From assembly GCF_018682675.1 (NCBI RefSeq), contig NZ_JAFMTR010000010.1, positions 1 through 64,000 of the forward strand: DNA of 64,000 nucleotides, given 5' to 3'. The DNA comes from Sphingopyxis soli (lineage in GTDB: Bacteria; Pseudomonadota; Alphaproteobacteria; Sphingomonadales; Sphingomonadaceae). The position numbers and the translations under genes were made by a program. A model generated the notes under the pieces. It worked only from the letters and a program-made list of their open reading frames with translations, ran no database searches and was not told the DNA's origin. Shown in pieces: positions 8,338-16,878 of this stretch. Within the stretch, counting starts at the first letter, position 1; every line of letters starts with the position of its first letter.

Positions 8338-9624
8338 ATGGCCGAGGCGAAAAACGACATCAAGGAAAGCGAAGAGTGGCAGAAGGCCGTCGCCTACGAG
8401 ATTACCGACGCGGACATAGAGCGGCAGCGCAAGCTGCTGGGGTTCGACCAGGCGGCGAAAACGCGCGAATATATCCAGGTCGCGACCGAGGACAATATCC
8501 GCAACTTCGCGCACGGTATCGGCGACGACAATCCGCTCTATACCGATCCGCATTATGCGAAGAAGACCCGCTGGGGCAGCGTCATCGCGCCCGGGATGAT
8601 GGCGGGCGTCATCAACCGGCCGATGCTGGGCGACCCCGTTCCCGACGAGATCAAGGCGCTCCGCAAGAGTCTGTTCAAGGGCATCCACGTCTTCGTGTCG
8701 GGCTCGCAATGGGATTTTTACCGCCCGATCTATCCGGGCGATACAATCTACAGCTTCAACGGCGACGAGACCTGCGAGGTCAAGCAGTCCGAATTCGCAG
8801 GGCGTTCGGTGATCGGCGTGCGCCGCGACGTGAAAATCAACCAGCGCGGCGAGGTCGTCGCGGTCTATCGCATCCTGCGCGTACTGACCGAGCGCAAGAC
8901 CGCCGCCAAGAAGGGCAAATATTCGTCGATCGAGCCCGCGACCTACACCGACGAGGAAATGCAGGCGATTGAGGATATTTATGCCGCCGAACGCGTCCAG
9001 GGCGCCGAAAAGCGCTGGTTCGAGAGCGTCGAGAAGGGTGACTCGCTGGGGCTGCAGGTCAAGGGGCCGCTGACCGTCACGGACGTGATCTGCTTCCATG
9101 CCGGCGGTTACGGCTTTGTGCCCTATGCGCCGACCGCGAACCGCCTCGCGCACAAGAACCGCCAGCGCATCCCGGCCTTCTATGTGAAGAATGAATATGG
9201 CATTCCCGACGTCGCGCAGCGGCTGCACTGGGACCCGACCTGGGCGCAGGCGATCGGCAATCCGATGGCCTATGACTATGGAGTGATGCGCGAAAATTAC
9301 CTGTGGCAATATCTCAGCGACTGGGCCGGCGACGATGCCGTCATCACCCACATTCACGACGAGATCCGCAAGTTCAACTATATGGGCGACGTCCAGCGCG
9401 TGACGGGCGAAGTGCTCGCGAAACGGGAGGAGGGCGGCCAGAGCTTCGTCGATGTGGCGGTGAAATTCACCAACCAGCGCGACGAGGAAACCGTGCGCGC
9501 GACCGCGACGATCGCATTGCCGAGCAAGTCCCGCCCGCTTCCGCTTTATCCCGCCGTGCCCGACGACCTCGCCGAAAAGGCAGTGCGCATGCTGGCGCGC
9601 CACCGCGAACTTGGCGGGGATTGA
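8338..9624 (+). CDS. MaoC/FAS1-like double hot-dog enoyl-CoA hydratase
   Basis: A 428-residue protein with an N-terminal FAS1-like dehydratase/MaoC-N hot-dog domain (about residues 20-180) and a second hot-dog segment near the C-terminus. The R-hydratase-like motif FAHGIGDDNPLYTDPHYA is seen near residue 57, with Tyr where classical MaoC enzymes have His. The preceding start context GGGAGATATGCGATG supplies a good ribosome binding site. Such enzymes hydrate bulky 2-enoyl-CoAs, and two-domain forms accept large substrates. Because the five crotonases nearby lack complete catalytic glutamate pairs, this is the best candidate for the main hydratase of the pathway. It lies downstream of operator copy 2 and upstream of two crotonases. 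Confidence 0.82.
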   Translation: MAEAKNDIKESEEWQKAVAYEITDADIERQRKLLGFDQAAKTREYIQVATEDNIRNFAHGIGDDNPLYTDPHYAKKTRWGSVIAPGMMAGVINRPMLGDPVPDEIKALRKSLFKGIHVFVSGSQWDFYRPIYPGDTIYSFNGDETCEVKQSEFAGRSVIGVRRDVKINQRGEVVAVYRILRVLTERKTAAKKGKYSSIEPATYTDEEMQAIEDIYAAERVQGAEKRWFESVEKGDSLGLQVKGPLTVTDVICFHAGGYGFVPYAPTANRLAHKNRQRIPAFYVKNEYGIPDVAQRLHWDPTWAQAIGNPMAYDYGVMRENYLWQYLSDWAGDDAVITHIHDEIRKFNYMGDVQRVTGEVLAKREEGGQSFVDVAVKFTNQRDEETVRATATIALPSKSRPLPLYPAVPDDLAEKAVRMLARHRELGGD

Positions 9625-9634
9625 CGACGGCCCC

Positions 9635-9770
9635 ATCCTCCCCACTAGTGGGGAGGTGGCAGCGCGCGGCGCTGACGGAGGGGGTTGGAGTGCGGGAACC
9701 GCCGGTCGAATGCCGCCGCCCCCCTCCACCGTTCTGCGAACGGTCCCCCTCCCCGCAAGCGGGGAGGATT
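9635..9770. repeat. Dispersed inverted-repeat element, copy A (inverted orientation)
   Basis: Intergenic, about 136 bases, bounded by CCTCCCCACTAGTGGGGAGG and CCCTCCCCGCAAGCGGGGAGG. Its reverse complement shares ordered blocks with the elements at 48551-48718 and 59414-59547: GGGGACCG, a short hairpin, GGTGG, then CCCTCCGTCAGCGC and GCTGCCACCTCCCC. It is the only copy inside the catabolic island. The GGGGAGGA at its end also supplies the ribosome binding site of the crotonase at 9772. Confidence 0.75.
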
Positions 9771-9771
9771 T

Positions 9772-10566
9772 ATGAGTGAAGTGCTGATCGACAATGATGC
9801 GGGGGTCCGCACCATCACCCTCAACCGGCCCGACCGGCTCAACGCGCTGACAAGCTCGATCATGGCGCCGCTCGCCGACGCCTGCGCCGACGCGGCGCGC
9901 GATGCGTCGGTCGGCTGCGTCGTCGTGACCGGCGCGGGCAGGGGGTTCTGCGCCGGTGGCGATCTCAAGGAAGGCGGCGCCGACAAGGCGGTCGTGCCCG
10001 CCAATTCCGACGTCGGAAGCCGCAATGAGCAGAGCTTCATACGGCTGCGCGGGTTCATGGAAAGCTCGCGCCTGCTCCACGAAATGCCCAAGCCGACGAT
10101 CGCGATGGTCAACGGCCCGGTCGCGGGCGCGGGGATCGGCCTCGCCGGGGCGTGCGACCTGCGCTTTGCCGGCAGGAGTGCGAGCTTCCTGACCGCCTTC
10201 GACCGCATCGGGGCGGGCGGTGATTTCGGATCGACCTGGTTCTGGACCAAGATTCTCGGCACCGGCGTCGCGCGCGAATTGTTTCTCCTCGGCGAGAAGC
10301 TCTCCGCAGAAGAGGCCTTTGCAAAAGGCATCTACACGCGTTTGTTCGACGACGAAGCGCTCCACGACGCGACGATGGCGGCGGCGCGGCGCCTCGTCGA
10401 CGGTCCGCGCATGGGCTATCGCTATATGAAAGCCAACCTCAACAACGCCGAGGACTGGGCGTTCGAGGCCGCGCTCGATGCCGAAGCGCTGAACATGGGC
10501 CTGTCGACCAGCGCGACCGCGATGATCTGGCGCGAGAAGAAGAAGGCCGAGAATCCGGATGGCTGA
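9772..10566 (+). CDS. Crotonase-fold protein (enoyl-CoA hydratase/isomerase family)
   Basis: A 264-residue crotonase member. The start at 9772 follows GGGGAGGATTT; an upstream extension would read through the repeat element and is rejected. The N-terminus is MSEVLIDNDAGVRTITLNRPDRLNAL, and oxyanion-hole segments GFCAGGDLKEGG and NGPVAGAGIGLAGACD are present. By eye, the first catalytic Glu (QPE block) is replaced by TAF while the second is kept in VARELFL. One-glutamate enzymes of this family are often isomerases or hydrolases rather than hydratases. The gene overlaps the next crotonase by 8 bases. It could move or hydrate a double bond after dehydrogenation; the exact reaction is uncertain. 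Confidence 0.88.
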   Translation: MSEVLIDNDAGVRTITLNRPDRLNALTSSIMAPLADACADAARDASVGCVVVTGAGRGFCAGGDLKEGGADKAVVPANSDVGSRNEQSFIRLRGFMESSRLLHEMPKPTIAMVNGPVAGAGIGLAGACDLRFAGRSASFLTAFDRIGAGGDFGSTWFWTKILGTGVARELFLLGEKLSAEEAFAKGIYTRLFDDEALHDATMAAARRLVDGPRMGYRYMKANLNNAEDWAFEAALDAEALNMGLSTSATAMIWREKKKAENPDG

Positions 10567-11356
10567 TTTCACGCATATCCGCATCGATCGTCATGAGCAG
10601 GGTATTGCGGCGGTGGTCGTCGCGCGGGCCGATATCGGCAACGCGTCGTCGCCCGAAATGCTCGGCGAGATTCGCGATGCCTTTGCCGCGCTATCGGGTG
10701 AGCGCGACGTGCGCGCGATCATTTTCGCCGCCGAAGGAAAGCATTTCTCGGTCGGCGCCGATTTCGCGTTTCTGCAACGGCTGAAGGGCATGTCGGCCAG
10801 CGAGATCAAGGATACGGTCTACGCGAACTTCCAGGGCGCGGCGCGTGCGATCTATCGCTGTCCCAAACCGACGCTCGCACTGGTGCAGGGGGCTGCGGTG
10901 ACGGTTGGCTGCGAACTCGCGCTCGCGTGCGATTTCCGTGTCGCTGCCGAAACCGCGATGTTCCAGGAAAGCTGGATCAAGCTCGGCATCATGCCGCCGC
11001 TCGGCGGAACCTTTCTGTTGCCCCGCATCGTCGGACTGGGCCGCGCGATGGAGATGTGCCTCCGCGGCAAGCAGGTGCGCGCCGACGAGGCGCTCGCTAT
11101 GGGACTGGTGAGCGAAGTCGTCGCGCGGGACGATCTGGAAGCGCGCGGCATGGCATTGGCCCGCGAACTCGCGGCTTCGGCGCCGCTCGGCTATGCGACG
11201 GTCAAGCAATCGATCCAACGCGCGCTCGAAAGCAGCATGGAAGCCGAGTGGCAGGCGAACCTGCCGAACCAGGCGCTGCTCCTCGGCAGCCAGGACCATC
11301 GCGAGGGGTTGGCAGCGGCAACCGAAAAGCGCGCGCCGCAGTTTCGCGGCGAATAG
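10559..11356 (+). CDS. Crotonase-fold protein (enoyl-CoA hydratase/isomerase family)
   Basis: A 265-residue crotonase beginning MADFTHIRIDRHEQGIAAVVVARADI, without the usual LNRP block. It retains HFSVGADFAFLQ and a oxyanion-hole region QGAAVTVGCELALACD. The QPE equivalent reads QESW (first Glu position appears replaced by Trp), while the second Glu is present in GRAMEMCLRG. It overlaps 9772-10566 by 8 bases and is probably co-translated. It ends 2 bases before the stop of the convergent thioesterase gene with no terminator visible between them. Isomerase function is as likely as hydration. Confidence 0.87.
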   Translation: MADFTHIRIDRHEQGIAAVVVARADIGNASSPEMLGEIRDAFAALSGERDVRAIIFAAEGKHFSVGADFAFLQRLKGMSASEIKDTVYANFQGAARAIYRCPKPTLALVQGAAVTVGCELALACDFRVAAETAMFQESWIKLGIMPPLGGTFLLPRIVGLGRAMEMCLRGKQVRADEALAMGLVSEVVARDDLEARGMALARELAASAPLGYATVKQSIQRALESSMEAEWQANLPNQALLLGSQDHREGLAAATEKRAPQFRGE

Positions 11357-11358
11357 TC

Positions 11359-12150
11359 TCAATCGCGCGGGCGACCCAGCCCCACGAACACCGTCTGCGT
11401 TCCCTTGGCATAGACGCCGCCCTCGTCCGCGAAGATCGTCTGCGCGACGGCGTGGCCGTTGCCCGCACCCTCGGTATGCGCGTCGAGCAGAAACCAGTCG
11501 CCGCGCGGCATGCGCAGGAACTGGACCGAAATGTCGAGATTGGCATAGCTCCATTCATGCGCGTGCGTCGCGCTGCCGACGCCATTGCCGAAATCGGCAA
11601 AGAGGCATGCCTTCACGAACGGCGACGTCGGAATGCCCGAAACGACCTCGCCATCCATTCGCATCCACGATACGCCGCGGCCGGGTTCACGGACCCGGCC
11701 CATGATCGGGCGAGTCTTGATCGCCCCCGCCATGCTGGCGCCAACGAGAAAATTATCCTCGGGCACGTCCGCGGGTGCCGGGTGCGGTTGGGGCGGCGGG
11801 AATTCCGGGGTGTCGAGGTGCCGCGCGCGAAGGACATGCGCCTGCGCGACGAGCTTGCCCCCCGCGACAAGTTCGATGCGGTGAAGCTGCGCCTGCCGCC
11901 CCTGCCGTACCGGCACGATGCGGGGTACCAGCAGCGTCCGCGGGACAATTCCCAAAATATCGATCGTCAGGCGGCAGATCTCGAAATCGGGATCGAAGCC
12001 CGCATCCTCGACGATATGCCCGATCAGCGCCGCGATCGGCCCTCCCGCGACTGCCTCGGCGAACCAGGGATTGCGTGCGAGGCCCGAAGGGTCGAAACCT
12101 TCGCCATCGGCGGTGAAATAATGCGGAACGGTAATCGTATCGAGGCTCAT
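11359..12150 (-). CDS. Acyl-CoA thioesterase-like protein (TesB/4HBT-like double hot-dog)
   Basis: A 263-residue protein resembling TesB-type or 4HBT_3 acyl-CoA thioesterases. The start is the ATG at 12150, preceded by AGGAGGGATTG; a TTG one codon upstream is too close to that site. Conserved features include the GGPIAALIGHIVED block near residue 37, a PVRQGRQAQLHRIELVAGGKLVAQA strand pair, and a C-terminal hot-dog ending in WFLLDAHTEGAGNGHAVAQTIFADEGGVYAKGTQ. It may release CoA from dead-end thioesters during degradation. It is divergent from dehydrogenase pair 3 across operator copy 3. The catalytic residues are not certain from inspection. Confidence 0.75.
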   Translation of the reverse strand: MSLDTITVPHYFTADGEGFDPSGLARNPWFAEAVAGGPIAALIGHIVEDAGFDPDFEICRLTIDILGIVPRTLLVPRIVPVRQGRQAQLHRIELVAGGKLVAQAHVLRARHLDTPEFPPPQPHPAPADVPEDNFLVGASMAGAIKTRPIMGRVREPGRGVSWMRMDGEVVSGIPTSPFVKACLFADFGNGVGSATHAHEWSYANLDISVQFLRMPRGDWFLLDAHTEGAGNGHAVAQTIFADEGGVYAKGTQTVFVGLGRPRD

Positions 12151-12190
12151 CAATCCCTCCTAAACAAGCTCGCGCAAGCATACAACATAT

Positions 12191-12220
12191 TTGACGTAGT
12201 TATATAACTCGGGCATAGCA
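12191..12220. promoter_or_regulatory. Shared operator, copy 3, in a divergent promoter
   Basis: The perfect palindrome AGTTATATAACT at 12198-12209 sits in TTGACGTAGTTATATAACTCG. TTGACG (12191-12196) and CATAGC (12214-12219) are 17 bases apart and could be a plus-strand promoter enclosing the palindrome. It is placed between the thioesterase (minus) and dehydrogenase pair 3 (plus), 38 bases before the latter's ATG. Confidence 0.75.
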
Positions 12221-12247
12221 TTGGCCAGATTCGAGGGAGAGCGTGCG

Positions 12248-13459
12248 ATGGACCTGAGCTATGGCGAGGCCGCCGAAGCCTTTCGCGCGGAGGTCCGCGC
12301 CTTTCTGTCGTCGCACTGGCCGCCCGCCGCGGACTTGCGCGGTGCCGATCTCAAGGCCTTCATCCGCGCCTTCCGTGCCGCCGCAACCGAAGCGGGCTAT
12401 CTCTATCGGGCGGTTCCGAAGCGTTATGGCGGCTCGGAGCAGCCGGTCGACGTCATCAAGGCGCAGGTGATCCGCGAAGAATTCGCCCGCGCCCGCGCGC
12501 CGATGGAGGTCGGCGGCAACGGCATGAACATGACGGTGCCAACGCTGCTCGAAAAGGGAACCGACGAGCAGAAGGAATTATTCATCCGGAGGACGGTCGA
12601 AGGCGATTATATCTGGGGTCAGGGATATTCCGAGCCCGGATCGGGGTCCGACCTGGCAAGCGTGCGGACCAAGGGCGAATTGTCCGCCGACGGCAGCAAG
12701 TGGATCATCAACGGCCAGAAGATCTGGACGTCGCAGGGGATGCAGTCGACGCACATGTTCATGCTCGTGCGCACCGAGCCCGACGCGCCGAAGCATGACG
12801 GCATCACCTATCTGCTGATCGACCTGAACCAGCCCGGCGTCACCCGGCGGCCGATCCGCCAGATGACGGGCGAGCAGGGCGATCACACCTTCTGCGAATT
12901 CTTCTTCGACAATGCCGAAACGCCGGTGTCGTGGCAGGTCGGCGAACGCGGGCAGGGCTGGTATGTCAGCCGCACGACGCTGAAGCATGAGCGCGCGAGC
13001 ATCGGCAGCGCCGACGGGCTCGGGCGCCAGTTCGCCAAGCTGGTCGAACTGGCAAAGGAAGTCGATCGTATCGGCGACCCAGTGATCCGCGACAAGCTCG
13101 CGCAGATCGAGGGTTTCGTCCTCTCGCACCGCTACACCAGCTTTCGCCTGTTCAGTTGCGCCGCGGCGGGCGAGGATCCGGGGCCGGTGTCGCTGATGAT
13201 GAAGCTGCTGCTCACCGAGATCGGGCATGAGATGGCACTCCTCGCGCAGGAACTGATCGGCGAACATGCCTTCACTGAACCCGCAGGCGCGGGCGGACGC
13301 GGTAACCGCGGGCCGCGCGGCCCCGAAAAATGGCTCGACCAGATCATGGGCAGCCTCGGCAATTCGATCGCCGGCGGCGCATCGAACATCCAGCGCAACA
13401 TCATCGGCGAACGCGGCCTCGGCCTGCCGCGCGACCTCGCGATGAGCGGGGAACGCTGA
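12248..13459 (+). CDS. Acyl-CoA dehydrogenase, large (alpha-type) subunit of pair 3
   Basis: A 403-residue acyl-CoA dehydrogenase. The start is the ATG at 12248 with GAGGGAGA upstream; a TTG at 12221 lies beside the operator and is rejected. Visible are GQGYSEPGSGSDLASVRTKG, INGQKIWTSQGMQS and the C-terminal SIAGGASNIQRNIIGERGLGLP. Here the GGAS-N-IQ block is closer to the canonical YEGTSQIQ than in pairs 1 and 2 but still lacks the Glu at that position. The small subunit follows after 3 bases. The pair begins an operon that continues through the acyltransferase, the DUF7064-like gene and a nitronate-monooxygenase-like gene, ending at 17813. Confidence 0.9.
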   Translation: MDLSYGEAAEAFRAEVRAFLSSHWPPAADLRGADLKAFIRAFRAAATEAGYLYRAVPKRYGGSEQPVDVIKAQVIREEFARARAPMEVGGNGMNMTVPTLLEKGTDEQKELFIRRTVEGDYIWGQGYSEPGSGSDLASVRTKGELSADGSKWIINGQKIWTSQGMQSTHMFMLVRTEPDAPKHDGITYLLIDLNQPGVTRRPIRQMTGEQGDHTFCEFFFDNAETPVSWQVGERGQGWYVSRTTLKHERASIGSADGLGRQFAKLVELAKEVDRIGDPVIRDKLAQIEGFVLSHRYTSFRLFSCAAAGEDPGPVSLMMKLLLTEIGHEMALLAQELIGEHAFTEPAGAGGRGNRGPRGPEKWLDQIMGSLGNSIAGGASNIQRNIIGERGLGLPRDLAMSGER

Positions 13460-13462
13460 CCG

Positions 13463-14449
13463 ATGCATTTTCACCTGACCGAAGAACAGAAGGCGATCCA
13501 GGAAGCCGTGCGCGGCACGCTCGCCGACAGCTGGCCGATCGAGCGTATCCATGCCTTCGCCGACGGCGACGCCGATTTCGACCGCGCAAGCTGGGATGCG
13601 CTGATGGCGCTCGGCCTTGGCGGCATCTTGTTACCCGACAGCGGTATGGGGTTGCTCGATGCCGCGCTGGCCTGCGAGGTCGCGGGCGAGGCGGCGGCGG
13701 CAGGGCCGCTAATCGGCCAGCTCCTCGCCGTCGCGGCGGCTGCGGCGAGCGGCAAAGCCAATCCCGATGCCTTGGCGAGTGGCGAAGCCGTCGCGACGCT
13801 GGTGCACGGCGGCAGCGCGTTCGTCCCTTGCGCGCGCGCCGCCGATATCTTCCTGGTCGTCGACCGCGCCGCGGGCGTGCGGCTGGTGCCCGCGGGTGAC
13901 GGCGTGACGATCGAAGCGGTCAGGGCCTCGGATCGCACCCGGCCGGTGTCGAAGGTCGCATTCGCAGACGGCGCGGGCGAAATGCTGTTCGCCGCGGCGG
14001 ATCCTGTCACCGCGCGCCTTGCCGATGCGGCACTGGTGCTCTGCGCCGCCGACGCGCTCGGCGGCGCGCAGAAGGTCACCGACATGAGCGTTGCCTATGC
14101 CAAGGAGCGCGAGCAGTTCGGGCAGCCGGTCGGGCGCTTTCAGGCGCTCAAGCACCAGCTCGCGCATATGGCGCTCGACGTCGAGCCCGCGCGGGCGCTC
14201 GTCTGGTATGCCGCCTATGCGTGGGATGCGGAGCTTCCCGACGCGCCCAGGGCTGCAGCGATGGCGAAAGCGCATCTGTGCGACGTCTATGTCCGCGCGA
14301 CGCGCGCTGCGGTCGCCGCGCATGGCGGTATCGGCTACACATGGGAATATGGCCTCAATTACTGGTTCCGCCGCGCCTTGTTCGACCGTGCCTGGCTCGG
14401 CAGCCCGTCGGAGCATCGCGCGCGGGCGGCCGATCTGGCAAGCTGGTAA
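13463..14449 (+). CDS. Acyl-CoA dehydrogenase, small (beta-type) subunit of pair 3
   Basis: A 328-residue dehydrogenase-fold protein beginning MHFHLTEEQKAIQEAVRGTL. It has a reduced mid-domain, the EREQFGQPVGRFQALKHQLA helix and the terminal AAHGGIGYTWEYGLNYWFRRA. It is shorter than homotetrameric enzymes (about 380-400), consistent with a beta subunit. It follows the large subunit with a 3-base gap and precedes the acyltransferase gene (GTG start) by 3 bases. Together with 12248-13459 it should form a heteromeric enzyme; the substrate is unknown. Confidence 0.87.
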   Translation: MHFHLTEEQKAIQEAVRGTLADSWPIERIHAFADGDADFDRASWDALMALGLGGILLPDSGMGLLDAALACEVAGEAAAAGPLIGQLLAVAAAAASGKANPDALASGEAVATLVHGGSAFVPCARAADIFLVVDRAAGVRLVPAGDGVTIEAVRASDRTRPVSKVAFADGAGEMLFAAADPVTARLADAALVLCAADALGGAQKVTDMSVAYAKEREQFGQPVGRFQALKHQLAHMALDVEPARALVWYAAYAWDAELPDAPRAAAMAKAHLCDVYVRATRAAVAAHGGIGYTWEYGLNYWFRRALFDRAWLGSPSEHRARAADLASW

Positions 14450-14452
14450 GCG

Positions 14453-15823
14453 GTGAACGCGCCGGACAGCCTGCAATTGGCACCGGGGGTGCGGAGGCTG
14501 CGCCCCGACGATCATTTCATGATCCTGTCGGAGACCGACGCCTCGCCGATGCACGTCGGCGCGCTGATCATCCTCGACGTGCCGCTTGACGCGCAGGAAG
14601 GGCTGGCCGCTGTGCTCCGCCGCCAGCTTGCCGATCGGCTCCCGGCGACGCCGCTGCTCGTGCGCCTGCACGAAGCGCCCGACGGCTATGACAGCGACGT
14701 CTGGGCCGACATCGCGCGCGCCGATCTCGAAACGCTCGTTGCCGCCGAACCGCACGACGGCGCCTGGAACGAGGCCGAGCTATACGACGCGGTCGCGTCG
14801 CTCAATATGCGGCGGCTCGACCTGTCGGGGCCGCCCTTCGCGGCGCATGTCTTCGAACAACTTACGGCGGGCGGCAGCGCAATCTATCTCAAGGTTCATC
14901 ACAGCGTCGCCGATGGGATCGGGTTTCAGGCCATCCTCGGCCTGCTCAGCGACGCGGCGCCGCCAGCAACCGCGCGCTTCGCCGATGCGCGACTGCCCGA
15001 GCCCGAAAAATGGTGCCAGCGTGCCGAAGCACGCTTTGCGGCCGAGGCCGATTTGCGCGCCGCGCAAGCCGCGCGCCGCAAGGATGCGCTCGCCGCGCTC
15101 GAAGCGTTCAAGGACGATCGCGAACCGACGCCGGAGCTCAAAATGTCGGGGCCAACGTCGGACCGGCGCCGCTATGCGACGATCAGCATGCCGCTCGCGC
15201 GGGTGAAAGCGGCAGGCGCCAGACTTGACGCGACCGTCAACGACATTTTCCTGACGCTCGCCAGCACCGCGCTGCGCAATTATCTGATCGAGATCGACGA
15301 TCTCCCCGCAACCCCGCTGGTGATCAATTCGGCGCGTTCGTACCGCCGCGACACGCACGGGATGTTCGGCAACCGCATTGTCGCCCTGCATCCGCACCTC
15401 GCGACGCATCTCCCCGATCCGGTCGAGCGGCTTCGCGCGATCCAGGCGTCGATGGCATCCGAAATGCAGCGCACCGGCCATGACGAGGCGCTTCTTGACG
15501 CCGCCGAAAAGCCTTTTGGCGCGCGCGATCGCCGCGTCGCCTTCGCCGAGCACATGGCGGGCGGCAAGCGGCTGCTCCCCGGCAATCTGACGCTGTCGAA
15601 CGTCCCCGGCCCCGCGGAAGCACGCAGCTATGCCGGCTTTCGCCAACTTCATAATTACCCCGTCCCGATCATCGGCTCGGGCCGCTTTCTCAACATCACG
15701 TCGCGGCGCAGCGGCGACAATCTCGACATGGGTGTCATCGCCGATGCCGCGAAGATCGCCGACGTCGGCCGCGTCGCCGCGCTCTTCACCGCCGCTCTCG
15801 ACGAACTGGAGTTTCTTGCATGA
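14453..15823 (+). CDS. Wax ester synthase/diacylglycerol acyltransferase-like protein
   Basis: A 456-residue member of the bifunctional WS/DGAT acyltransferase family, starting at a GTG three bases after the dehydrogenase. The catalytic motif HHSVADG is at residues 149-155 (His-His-x3-Asp-Gly). Further conserved blocks are NDIFLTLASTALRNYL (about 265), the short GNRIV segment and the NLTLSNVPGP block near the C-terminus. Family members transfer acyl groups from acyl-CoA to alcohols. Its place inside a beta-oxidation operon, overlapping the next gene by 4 bases, is unusual: it may esterify a hydroxylated intermediate or store substrate as a wax-like ester. That role is inferred; the family assignment is firm. 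Confidence 0.88.
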   Translation: MNAPDSLQLAPGVRRLRPDDHFMILSETDASPMHVGALIILDVPLDAQEGLAAVLRRQLADRLPATPLLVRLHEAPDGYDSDVWADIARADLETLVAAEPHDGAWNEAELYDAVASLNMRRLDLSGPPFAAHVFEQLTAGGSAIYLKVHHSVADGIGFQAILGLLSDAAPPATARFADARLPEPEKWCQRAEARFAAEADLRAAQAARRKDALAALEAFKDDREPTPELKMSGPTSDRRRYATISMPLARVKAAGARLDATVNDIFLTLASTALRNYLIEIDDLPATPLVINSARSYRRDTHGMFGNRIVALHPHLATHLPDPVERLRAIQASMASEMQRTGHDEALLDAAEKPFGARDRRVAFAEHMAGGKRLLPGNLTLSNVPGPAEARSYAGFRQLHNYPVPIIGSGRFLNITSRRSGDNLDMGVIADAAKIADVGRVAALFTAALDELEFLA

Positions 15824-16878
15824 CCGACGATCTCGCCTTCAAGCCCGAGGACGACCGCTACCACCAGCTGTCCGACGATCCTTACGAGACCGAAACCAAC
15901 TGGTGGTCGTTCAGCAGCCCCGAACGCAAGATCGGCTGCTGGATCCACGCGCCCTATTATCCCAACCGCAAGAGCGTCACCTGGCGTATCTTCGCGTGGG
16001 ACGACGAGGGGTATGATCCGGCGCGCATGGCCTATTACCGCAAGGTCGAGGAAGCACCGATGCCCGACGCGCCCGACCTCACCGATATCGTCTTCCCCGG
16101 CGACAAGGCGGGCGGGGGCTATTCGCTGAAGATGCTCGAGCCGGGCATGAAATATCATCTGCAGTACGACGATCCCGCGCGTGGCTTCGCCCTCGATTTC
16201 ACGCACACCGGACTCCATGAACCGCATCGCTTCCCGCCCGGCAAGCCCCCGTTCATGACAACGCCGCATTACGACCAGCTGGGCCATGTCGAAGGCTGGC
16301 TGACCTTGCGCGGCGAGCGTATCCGCATCGACGGGATCGGCGTGCGCGATCGCACCTGGGGTCCTCGCGGCGGGCCTTATGCCGCGAGCCCCAAAGTCTA
16401 TGCCAGCGACATGGAGCGGGTGAAGCACCCCGGCGGCGCGCGCTGGCGCGAGATCGAGCGCGAACGCGGGCGCGGGCGCATCCAATATATCTTCGGCCAT
16501 CGCCGCGACGGCACCGGCTTCCTCGGCTTCGTGCGCGTACAGGATGGCGGCGCCGACGGCTGGGCGCCGATGAACGCCGGCTGGATCCGCCGCGACGGCA
16601 CCTTCGGCAGCCTCGATCCCGCCCGATCGCGGATGCGCACCTTCCGCAGCCCCAAAACCGGCTGGAGCACGCACATGCAGGTCGAGCTCGTCGACGAGCT
16701 GGGCCGCGAAATGGTCAGCGAGGGTTTCGTCGTCAGCACGATGAGCGAAGCGGGATATGGGGTGAACCAGCTGATGCGCTGGGACATTGACGGCGGGATC
16801 GGCTGGGGCGAAGATCAGGATGTGTGGAATCCGCAGCACTTTATGCGCATGCTCGACGCGTTGAAGGCGACCGCTTGA
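15820..16878 (+). CDS. DUF7064/DUF7065-like protein of unknown function (AttH/CrtC-like lipocalin fold suspected)
   Basis: A 352-residue soluble protein beginning MTDDLAFKPEDDRYHQLSDDPYETETNWWSF, rich in aromatic residues. The GVRDRTWGPRGG motif near residue 175 and the general pattern recall the DUF7064/DUF7065 family and, more distantly, AttH/CrtC-type hydratase folds. No signal peptide or membrane segment is seen. It overlaps the WS/DGAT gene by 4 bases and is followed by a TTGA overlap with the nitronate-monooxygenase-like gene, so the three are translationally coupled. A hydratase-like or lipid-binding role is possible but unproven. The family name is given from memory of sequence features and is moderately certain. 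Confidence 0.6.
   Translation: MTDDLAFKPEDDRYHQLSDDPYETETNWWSFSSPERKIGCWIHAPYYPNRKSVTWRIFAWDDEGYDPARMAYYRKVEEAPMPDAPDLTDIVFPGDKAGGGYSLKMLEPGMKYHLQYDDPARGFALDFTHTGLHEPHRFPPGKPPFMTTPHYDQLGHVEGWLTLRGERIRIDGIGVRDRTWGPRGGPYAASPKVYASDMERVKHPGGARWREIERERGRGRIQYIFGHRRDGTGFLGFVRVQDGGADGWAPMNAGWIRRDGTFGSLDPARSRMRTFRSPKTGWSTHMQVELVDELGREMVSEGFVVSTMSEAGYGVNQLMRWDIDGGIGWGEDQDVWNPQHFMRMLDALKATA

Noticed and set aside
8308-10584. Minus-strand open frame of 758 codons opposite the MaoC-type gene and a crotonase
   Set aside because: It runs through a repeat element and two well-supported genes; high-GC artefact.
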